Shown piece after piece: positions 40,442-45,890 of a DNA stretch of 45,890 nt; within the stretch, counting starts at the first letter, position 1, and each line of letters begins with the position of its first letter. Source of the DNA: Candidatus Gastranaerophilales bacterium (GTDB lineage Bacteria > Cyanobacteriota > Vampirovibrionia > Gastranaerophilales > Gastranaerophilaceae); assembly GCA_947630045.1 (NCBI GenBank), contig CANRGC010000015.1:1-45890 (forward strand), written 5' to 3'. Made by a program: the position numbers and the translations under genes. The notes beneath the pieces were generated by a model. It saw only the letters and a list, made by a program, of their open reading frames with translations, was not told where the DNA came from and ran no database searches.

Positions 40442-42073
40442 TTAGTGCGGAAGAATATATTCGCAATCTGACACTTTTACGCCGTTTATTAAACTCGTTT
40501 TAATAACTTTCAATTCCGAATTTCTGGGCAACAAAAATTCATTACATCCGCCAAATGCGCCTTTTGTGCCGGCGGGAAGGTGAATTCTCATCAAAGCGCC
40601 TTCCGTTGAGCCGTTTGCAATGCTGTGGGCAAATTGATAAAATTGAGGGTCATTATATGTGGTGGATGTTGAAATGTATCCGTAATCTTTTACAACTGCG
40701 CCGTCTTTTAATTTATCAACATAACCTTTATAATCGACTGCCCTATAAACGGTGGCGCTTTCTTCAAGAGCGGGCGCTTTATCCATAAGACTGTCCATTA
40801 ACTGTGCTTGCGGGGTAACAACCTTTCCTTTATATTTTCTTAAAGGGTCATTTATTCTTGAGGCGTCATAATATTTATTAATTGCGCCAATTTCATCCAT
40901 TGTGCCATAATCTTGAATATGAGCGGTTTTGATGGGTTTGTCCGTCGGTTTGCCGATTATCTTTCCAAGTCTGGAATATCTTCTTGTTTTTTCTTCTTTA
41001 ATTATTATATCAATTTTTCCTTGTATTAACCGATATTCCTTTTGTTCTTCCGGGCTTAACATTTCTATTCTATCGCCTATTGCCCACGGTTCACGACCCC
41101 GTTGTTGTTTGTATAATTGGGTTCCTTTATCAAAAAGTTCTTCATTTTTTTCATAAATTGATTTTTTTATTTTCTCAAATTCTTCATCGCTTTTTGAAGA
41201 CAGGCTTGATTCAAAATTTTGAAATTCTTTTTTTGCGGCTTCTGCTTCAGCTTTAATCTTTGCCTCAGCTTCAGCTTTAGCTTTTGCTTCTGCCTCTGCC
41301 TTTGCTTTTGCTTCTGCCTCAGCTTTAATTTTTGCTTCAGCTTCCGCCTTAGCTTTTGCTTCTGCCTTAGCTTTTGCTTCGGCTTCTGCCTTAGCTTTTG
41401 CTTCGGCTTCTGCCTTATCGTTAATTTTTTGTGTTATTTCTTTTTGGTCATTATTTGATTTATATTTAATTTTTTGTGTTTGTTTCTGCAACTCTTTTGA
41501 AGAAAGTTCTTTATTTCCCAAAACATTTTTTAATTCTTCCTGAGCTTTCTTTACTTCATTTTGGGTTTTTGAAATGTTAACTTTTCTTGAAATTCCATTC
41601 ATTGTCTTAGTTACAAATTTTTCGCCGTTAACTGTTTCATACACTTTTTTAAAGTTAACTTTCCCGCTTCTTGTCGATTTTTTAAGAACCCCGTCAGCGT
41701 ATTCCATAACAATCTTATCTCCGCTTTTAAGAGTTCCTTTAATTTTGCCTGTGTATTTACTTGTTTTCAGCTCATCAAAAGCCTCTTTGGTCATTGTTTC
41801 AAGCTTTTTGCCCTGACCTTTTTTGGCTGCATAAATAATTCCGACAGCTGCAGCTGCCGCCCCTATAACCGCACCTATCTTGAGAAGTTTTTTCTTGCTA
41901 TCTTTGTTTCCTTTTTTTATTGAAGACTCAAAACTGTCTTGATTGGGGCTTAAATTTGATATTTGTTTTGCGGCTGTTCCGCTTGGATTGTTTTGTTGTA
42001 TAAATGTTCCGTTTAGACTGTTTTGTTGAGCAACAGTATAATTATTGTTGATTTTGCCTAATTCAAACGACAT
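40442..42073 (-). CDS. ADP-ribosyltransferase-like protein with AEAK coiled coil
   Basis: 543 residues in three parts. The N-terminus is disordered and Asn/Gln-rich, then has a hydrophobic segment (about 65-82, IGAVIGAAAAAVGIIYAA) flanked by lysines. Residues about 224-285 are an almost pure Ala/Glu/Lys repeat, predicted coiled coil. The C-terminal 110 residues resemble an R-S-E class ADP-ribosyltransferase fold: VYRAV (Arg444), GYISTST (Ser468-Thr469-Ser470) and NEFLLPR (Glu512). The first residue of the usual E-x-E is Cys510. Such domains modify host or phage proteins. AGGTGAT site before the ATG; monocistronic. No clear Sec signal and no immunity gene adjacent. Activity is an inference. 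Confidence 0.7.
   Translation of the reverse strand: MSFELGKINNNYTVAQQNSLNGTFIQQNNPSGTAAKQISNLSPNQDSFESSIKKGNKDSKKKLLKIGAVIGAAAAAVGIIYAAKKGQGKKLETMTKEAFDELKTSKYTGKIKGTLKSGDKIVMEYADGVLKKSTRSGKVNFKKVYETVNGEKFVTKTMNGISRKVNISKTQNEVKKAQEELKNVLGNKELSSKELQKQTQKIKYKSNNDQKEITQKINDKAEAEAKAKAEAEAKAKAEAKAKAEAEAKIKAEAEAKAKAEAEAKAKAEAEAKIKAEAEAAKKEFQNFESSLSSKSDEEFEKIKKSIYEKNEELFDKGTQLYKQQRGREPWAIGDRIEMLSPEEQKEYRLIQGKIDIIIKEEKTRRYSRLGKIIGKPTDKPIKTAHIQDYGTMDEIGAINKYYDASRINDPLRKYKGKVVTPQAQLMDSLMDKAPALEESATVYRAVDYKGYVDKLKDGAVVKDYGYISTSTTYNDPQFYQFAHSIANGSTEGALMRIHLPAGTKGAFGGCNEFLLPRNSELKVIKTSLINGVKVSDCEYILPH
41235..41418. repeat. Codon-level minisatellite encoding (AEAK)n
   Basis: About 180 bp of degenerate 12-24-bp repeats (GCTTCTGCCTTAGCTTTT-like on the plus strand) inside the ADP-ribosyltransferase-like gene. 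The third positions vary between copies, so the repeat is old or under protein-level selection rather than a recent slippage product. Copy number is likely to differ between strains. Confidence 0.8.
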
Positions 42074-42161
42074 AGTATCACCTAAAATTTAATAAACAGA
42101 TAATTTATTAAAGTGAAAAAATCTTTACTTATTGCCCAAAAATTATTTGGGTCAAGACAAA

Positions 42162-42190
42162 ACCAAATAAAAACAGCACAAAAGCTGTTT
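42162..42190 (-). terminator. Intrinsic terminator of the SnoaL-like gene
   Basis: AAACAGC (42171-42177) pairs with GCTGTTT (42184-42190); on the minus strand the stem is followed by TTTTTATTTGG. It lies 25 bp past the SnoaL-like stop. A second small hairpin CCCAAA-TTTGGG is at 42135-42151. Confidence 0.65.
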
Positions 42191-42214
42191 AACATTTTGT
42201 AATATTATAAAAAA

Positions 42215-42640
42215 TTATTTGCTTAACCCGAGGGGTCTTAATATTCCGGCTATTCCTTCAGAAGCGATATCGTTATAAATTTTTCCGTTTTCATCAAAAT
42301 AATAAAAATTCATAACCGTTGTTTTGATTTTAATTCCTGTCGGTTTAACGCCGAGAAATTCGCCGTTGTGAGTTCCGGTTAATATCCAGCGCACGGCAAC
42401 CTTATTTTCATCGGCTATTAAATCTTCAATATTCCACTGAACATCAGAAAACCCCGTTCTCATCCGGTGAACAACCGATAAATAACCTTTGGCGCCATAC
42501 AAGGGTTCATCTGAAGCGGGGGTAAAAAATGAGGCGTTATCTGATATAAGTTCGCATGCAAGCTCAATATCAGCCGTATTTATCATTTTTTCAAATTTCT
42601 TTATTAATCTGACATTTCTTTCTTTTAAGCTTTCTTCCAT
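42215..42640 (-). CDS. SnoaL-like NTF2-fold protein
   Basis: 141 residues of the SnoaL/ester-cyclase-like NTF2 superfamily: an N-terminal helix pair (KKFEKMINTADIELACELIS), a YGAKGYLSVVHRMRTGFSDV segment and the beta-sheet core VAVRWILTGTHNGEFLGVKPTG. The family binds small hydrophobic ligands; members range from polyketide cyclases to proteins without known activity. No polyketide genes are nearby, so only the fold is claimed. Monocistronic between tRNA-Ser and the ADP-ribosyltransferase-like gene. Confidence 0.8.
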   Translation of the reverse strand: MEESLKERNVRLIKKFEKMINTADIELACELISDNASFFTPASDEPLYGAKGYLSVVHRMRTGFSDVQWNIEDLIADENKVAVRWILTGTHNGEFLGVKPTGIKIKTTVMNFYYFDENGKIYNDIASEGIAGILRPLGLSK

Positions 42641-42748
42641 TTTAGACCCGCTCCGCTGAAAAATTTAAAAAAGAGGCTCAAACTCAATTTCATATGGTTT
42701 AATTTTGCCTCTAACGTATCATTTTATTTAAATTTTAAATTAAAAGTT

Positions 42749-42837
42749 CGGAGAAAGAGGGATTCGAACCCTCGATAGAGATTACTCCCTATAACACCTT
42801 AGCAGGGTGCCGCCTTCAGCCACTCGGCCATTTCTCC
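42749..42837 (-). tRNA. tRNA-Ser(GCU)
   Basis: The minus strand folds as a complete tRNA: acceptor GGAGAAA/TTTCTCC with discriminator G (42749), D arm GCCGAGTGG, anticodon stem CACC/GGTG with loop CTGCTAA (anticodon GCT), a long class II variable arm and T arm GAGGG-TTCGAAT-CCCTC. The length of 89 nt and long variable arm fit tRNA-Ser reading AGC/AGU codons. CCA is not encoded. Confidence 0.97.
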
Positions 42838-42896
42838 ATTTGTCTTTGACTTCATATTATCATAAATATGGCGATAATCAAAGAAATTTGTTAAAC

Positions 42897-42916
42897 GGGG
42901 CGGAAATATCCGCCCC
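42897..42916 (-). terminator. Hairpin terminator after fabI
   Basis: GGGGCGGA-AATA-TCCGCCCC is a perfect 8-bp stem directly past the fabI stop. The minus-strand tail GTTTAACAAATTT is only moderately T-rich. Confidence 0.65.
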
Positions 42917-42924
42917 AAAATAAT

Positions 42925-43749
42925 TTATACCATAGCGGGCTGTTTATCAAAAGCGATTTGTTCCATTTCATCAAGAGAAGCAAAAACGCTGTGTGCGCCG
43001 CAATCAACAAAATGAACTTCGCCGGTAACGCCTGAAGAAAGGTCAGAAACCAAATAAAGTCCGCCTTTGCCAACATCTTCAAGGGTTGGAGTTCTTTTCA
43101 AAGGCGCCTTTAATACGTTTGCTTTTAACATTCTGTCAAAGCCGCCAATTCCTTTTGCCGCCATAGTTTTAACAGGGCCCGCAGACAAACAGTTACATCT
43201 GATATTGTATTTGCCGAGGTCAGAAGCTATAAATCTCATTGAAGATTCAAGCGCAGCCTTTGCAACACCCATAATATTATAGTTTGCAACCGCATGAGTT
43301 GAGCCGAGATAAGTTAAAGCCAAAATTGCCCCGCCTCCGTTAGCTTCCAAAAGCGGTTTAGAATATTTTGTTAATGTAAGAAGCGAATATGCGCTTACAT
43401 GCATTGCAAGATCCCAGCCTTCACGGCTTGTTGTGTAAAAATCACCCGTTAAATCTTCTTTATTGGCAAAAGCAACGGCATGAATTACAAAATCTAATTT
43501 ATCATAGTGTTTTTGATATTCTTCAAAAACTTTTTTAACATCTTCGTCTTTTGTAACGTCACATTCAATACACATTTTTGTGTTCATTGATTCGGCTATC
43601 GGGCGAACTCTTTTTTCCATTGCTTCATTTGCATAAGTAAAAGCAAGTTCTCCGCCTTCTTTAAAAATTTGTTCCGCAATAGCATTAGCTATGCCAAATT
43701 TGTTTGAAACACCAAAGATGATGCCCTTCTTGCCGTCCATTATCCCCAT
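42925..43749 (-). CDS. fabI: Enoyl-ACP reductase (NADH)
   Basis: 274 residues, divergent short-chain dehydrogenase. FabI cofactor loop GVSNKFGIANAIA, and the active-site Tyr-x6-Lys in YNIMGVAK with the upstream Tyr of TYLGS. LSAGPVKTMAAKGI carries the FabI substrate-loop signature. It performs the last reduction of each fatty-acid elongation cycle and completes, away from the main operon, the set begun by fabHDG. AAGGAG precedes ATG 43749. Single gene. Confidence 0.95.
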   Translation of the reverse strand: MGIMDGKKGIIFGVSNKFGIANAIAEQIFKEGGELAFTYANEAMEKRVRPIAESMNTKMCIECDVTKDEDVKKVFEEYQKHYDKLDFVIHAVAFANKEDLTGDFYTTSREGWDLAMHVSAYSLLTLTKYSKPLLEANGGGAILALTYLGSTHAVANYNIMGVAKAALESSMRFIASDLGKYNIRCNCLSAGPVKTMAAKGIGGFDRMLKANVLKAPLKRTPTLEDVGKGGLYLVSDLSSGVTGEVHFVDCGAHSVFASLDEMEQIAFDKQPAMV

Positions 43750-43841
43750 AGCAATAACTCCTTTTTAATTACAAGGAAAGTATAAAATAAAATCGCAATT
43801 TTGTAAATCGGATGAAATAACGGAAAAAGGTTTATAAAAAG

Positions 43842-43850
43842 TGGTATAAT
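43842..43850 (+). promoter_or_regulatory. Extended -10 promoter of the alcohol dehydrogenase gene
   Basis: TGG-TATAAT at 43842-43850, a perfect -10 with the TGn extension and no good -35. It lies 34 nt before the TTG start and upstream of the GGGGAAG ribosome site. Confidence 0.6.
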
Positions 43851-43884
43851 CTTTTCATCTTTTATTTTAAAAAAGGGGAAGACT

Positions 43885-44922
43885 TTGCTTGCATATACAT
43901 ATAAAGACCATGGCGTTTTTGAACTGACGGAAAAACCGAAACCAAAACTTCAAAATTCAAAAGACGCAATTGTTAAAATTACAATGTCCAGCATTTGCAC
44001 AAGCGATTTACATATTAAGCACGGTTCCGTTCCAAAGGCGGTTTTAGGAATTACTGTCGGGCATGAAATGGTTGGAGTGGTTGAAGAAGCGGGTTCTGAC
44101 GTTTTAAACGTAAAAGCGGGCGACAGAGTGACCGTTAATGTAGAAACCTTTTGCGGAGATTGTTTTTTCTGTAAAAACGGTTTTGTAAATAACTGCACCG
44201 ATAAAAACGGCGGCTGGGCTTTGGGCTGTCGTATTGACGGCTCTCAAGCGGAATATGTAAGAGTTCCTTATGCTGATTTGGGCTTAAATAAAATTCCCGC
44301 TTCCGTTTCGGATGAACAAGCCCTTTTTGTGGGTGATATTTTATCAACAGGTTTTTGGGCGGCAAAGATTTCCGAAATAAAAGAAACCGATACGGTTTTA
44401 ATAATAGGCGCAGGACCTGCGGGAATTTGCACTTTACTTTGCGCAATGTTAAAAAACCCGAAAAAAATCATTGTTTGTGAAAAAGATGAAACAAGAAGAA
44501 ATTTTGTAAAAAAACACTATCCCGACGTTATTGTTGTTGATTCAAAAGATTGTCTTGATATGGTAATTAAGGAAAGCGAACACGGCGGAGCCGACGTTGT
44601 TATGGAAGTTGCGGGAAGCGAAGAATCTTTTAAAATGGCATGGCAAGCCGCCAGAGCTAACGCAATTGTAACCGTTGTTGCCCTTTATGATAAACCGATG
44701 ATTTTGCCCCTGCCTGATATGTACGGCAAAAATCTTACTTTTAAAACAGGCGGAGTTGACGGGTGTGACTGTGCGGAAATTTTATCTTTAATTGAACGGA
44801 ATAAAATTGACACAACCCCTTTAATTACACATAAATTTCCGCTTAAAGATATTAAAAAGGCTTATGAAATATTTGAAAACAGGCTTGATAACGTCATTAA
44901 AATTGCAATTTTAAACCCTTAA
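43885..44922 (+). CDS. Zinc-dependent medium-chain alcohol dehydrogenase
   Basis: 345 residues. Catalytic zinc ligands Cys38 (ICTSD) and the GHE motif, structural zinc C-x2-C-x2-C-x7-C (CGDCFFCKNGFVNNC), Rossmann loop GAGPAG. It resembles the threonine/butanediol/sorbitol dehydrogenase branch; the substrate is not evident. The start is TTG 43885 with GGGGAAG 4 nt upstream, since no ATG precedes the conserved YTYKDHG. Single gene under an extended -10 promoter. In a fermenter it could regenerate NAD+. Confidence 0.9.
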   Translation: MLAYTYKDHGVFELTEKPKPKLQNSKDAIVKITMSSICTSDLHIKHGSVPKAVLGITVGHEMVGVVEEAGSDVLNVKAGDRVTVNVETFCGDCFFCKNGFVNNCTDKNGGWALGCRIDGSQAEYVRVPYADLGLNKIPASVSDEQALFVGDILSTGFWAAKISEIKETDTVLIIGAGPAGICTLLCAMLKNPKKIIVCEKDETRRNFVKKHYPDVIVVDSKDCLDMVIKESEHGGADVVMEVAGSEESFKMAWQAARANAIVTVVALYDKPMILPLPDMYGKNLTFKTGGVDGCDCAEILSLIERNKIDTTPLITHKFPLKDIKKAYEIFENRLDNVIKIAILNP

Positions 44923-45015
44923 AAATATTGAACTTTCATCTATAGCCTTGTTTATCAATACAAATAATCTTTACGAAAAAGTATTATAAAAAGGTTAGAT
45001 AAAAGGAGAGTTTTT

Positions 45016-45255
45016 ATGAAAAAATTTGTTGTTAAATTTGGCGGGTTCATTGTTGATATAATGGCAATTTTGACCCTTATCGGACTTGTTATTTCAACGG
45101 TTATGATGATTGGCTCGCAAGGTCTTTGGGCAGGTCTTGGCGTTTTATGGGCGGGGCTTGTAAGTTTTATTTTTGTTTTCTTTATGATTTATCTTGCAAT
45201 GTCAATTAACGACAAGTTGTCGGATATCAGCCCGGAAAGCTGCAACAGAATGTAA
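45016..45255 (+). CDS. Small two-helix membrane protein
   Basis: 79 residues with two membrane helices (about 12-34 and 44-66), a basic N-terminus (MKKFVVKFGG) and a short polar C-terminus ending with Cys. The excellent ribosome site AAAGGAGAG, a clean stop and a following terminator support expression. Family unknown; nothing in the context suggests a role. It stands alone after the alcohol dehydrogenase. Confidence 0.75.
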   Translation: MKKFVVKFGGFIVDIMAILTLIGLVISTVMMIGSQGLWAGLGVLWAGLVSFIFVFFMIYLAMSINDKLSDISPESCNRM

Positions 45256-45261
45256 TTTAAA

Positions 45262-45287
45262 GCCCCGCAATTGCGGGGCAATTTTTT
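45262..45287 (+). terminator. Intrinsic terminator of the small membrane protein gene
   Basis: GCCCCGCAATTGCGGGGC is a perfect 18-bp palindrome (45262-45279) followed by AATTTTTT. Classic strong terminator. Confidence 0.92.
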
Positions 45288-45296
45288 GTAAAACCG

Positions 45297-45327
45297 CCCC
45301 AATTTGTCCTATTCGATGAAATTGGGG
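45297..45327. other. Inverted repeat in the terminal intergenic region
   Basis: CCCCAATTT (45297-45305) and AAATTGGGG (45319-45327), a perfect 9-bp stem with a 13-nt loop. It lies 10 bp after the terminator, with no T-tract. Possible protein-binding site or second hairpin. From 45328 to 45507 nothing else is seen in AT-rich sequence. Confidence 0.45.
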
Positions 45328-45507
45328 GTAATATAAATCGGGCAAAACGCTAAAAAACTACTCTTGGTCTATATAAAATTAATTAACAATTTTTTGTATT
45401 TTTCTTGAATATCTAATGCAATATCTTTAATAAAAACATTAAAACCTTTGTAAACATTATGCAACAAGTCGAAAATCTTTTAATTTTTTAGAAAAATTTT
45501 CACAAAT

Positions 45508-45890
45508 CCGAATAGGCGTAGAATTTAAAAAGTCGTGCTGAGGCAACCCGAGCCAAATGAGCTTTAGATTGCAGGGCAATCTTAGCGAACGCAGGCGAGC
45601 GGCAAAGGTGTGTGAAGGGCGTGACGGCTGACCGTTGAGGTCTGACGTACAGCCCGAAATCCGTACCCGAGCCTCGAAATGCCACTAAAAAAGAGCCTTT
45701 TCAGGCTCTCTTGATAAATGGTGGGCGTTGATGCTTTAGCTGTAGGCGAAGAATGAGCCGTACAGATAAAGTATGCAAAGACTTTTGTAAAATTCAAGCC
45801 GAATAGGCGTAGAATTTAAAAAGTCGTGCTGAGGCAACCCGAGCCAAATGAGCTTTAGATTGCAGGGCAATCTTAGCGAACGCAGGCGAG
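45508..45890. repeat. Long repeat, period 291 bp, running off the window
   Basis: 92 bp from 45508-45599 recur without a mismatch at 45799-45890, where the window ends, so the true repeat is longer. The unit is clearly more GC-rich than the surroundings. It contains the hairpin AGATTGC-AGG-GCAATCT (45566-45582) and, between the copies, AGAGCCT-TTTC-AGGCTCT (45692-45709), which reads as an intrinsic terminator with a T6 tail on the minus strand. Overlapping minus-strand frames exist but have stops and no ribosome site. Not an IS end, rRNA or tRNA that I recognise. Confidence 0.8.
45685..45709 (-). terminator. Terminator-like hairpin inside the terminal repeat
   Basis: On the minus strand AGAGCCT-GAAA-AGGCTCT is followed by TTTTTT, a complete intrinsic terminator. 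It implies a transcript entering from beyond the right end of the window on the minus strand, or a repeat-encoded RNA. Confidence 0.55.

Noticed and set aside
41219-41458. Plus-strand Cys/Phe-rich frame
   Set aside because: It is the antisense reading of the AEAK repeat, with no ribosome site.
45500-45797. Two overlapping minus-strand frames in the terminal repeat
   Set aside because: No ribosome sites, a terminator hairpin lies within them, and the sequence behaves as a non-coding repeat; kept only as a note on the repeat.

Overview
The window looks like a piece of chromosome from a low-GC member of the non-photosynthetic cyanobacterial sister group (Gastranaerophilales / Vampirovibrionia, 'Melainabacteria'), probably gut-associated. 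This is an inference from gene content, not a database match. The grounds are an AT-rich genome in the standard code; a DEVH helicase of the type shared with cyanobacteria; a DUF1822-like protein; an rpmF-plsX-fabH-fabD-fabG order; a fermentative trimeric [FeFe] hydrogenase; and a polyamine operon using aspartate-semialdehyde chemistry. No phage, insertion sequence, plasmid or CRISPR signal was seen.

Layout. 1-750: non-coding REP-like array with a 127-bp tandem repeat. 757-4059 (minus): a radical SAM protein, then PilO and a fused PilM-PilN type IV pilus assembly protein. 4163-9474: rlmB, principal-type sigma factor, dxr (minus), Ski2-like helicase. 9529-10657 (minus): two small lineage-specific proteins. 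10846-14134: a membrane-anchored solute-binding protein facing an operon that encodes a Clp-N-only protein and an unknown partner. 14246-18356: bifurcating-type hydrogenase hydC-hydB-hydA. 18505-23299: rpmF-plsX-fabH-fabD-fabG plus an ankyrin protein. 23407-27847: DUF1822-like/zinc-finger/TonB-C fusion, family 2 glycosyltransferase, XRE regulator, two TPR proteins. 27844-31677: aminotransferase plus Lrp regulator, a second aminotransferase, parvulin and OmpH/Skp. 31721-38275 (minus): Na/Pi cotransporter and the polyamine operon speA-speE-synthase-decarboxylase. 38529-43749 (minus): alpha-glucan phosphorylase, an ADP-ribosyltransferase-like protein, SnoaL-like protein, tRNA-Ser(GCU), fabI. 43885-45255: zinc alcohol dehydrogenase and a small membrane protein. 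45256-45890: non-coding, ending in a 291-bp-period repeat that runs off the window.

How the parts fit. The cell appears to be an anaerobic fermenter: NADH and ferredoxin electrons leave through HydABC, glycogen is probably handled by a GT35 protein, and fatty acids come from a split type II FAS (fabHDG in one place, fabI elsewhere, no acpP or fabF here). Polyamines appear to be made from arginine and aspartate semialdehyde; the operon suits the carboxyaminopropylagmatine or carboxynorspermidine route and also carries an aminopropyltransferase.

Most worth a second look: the polyamine operon and a possible 27-codon leader peptide before it; serine in place of the PLP lysine in the phosphorylase; the ADP-ribosyltransferase-like protein with C-x-E in place of E-x-E; the triple Clp-N protein without ATPase; -10 boxes six bases from start codons, suggesting leaderless mRNAs; and the two unexplained repeat regions at the window ends.
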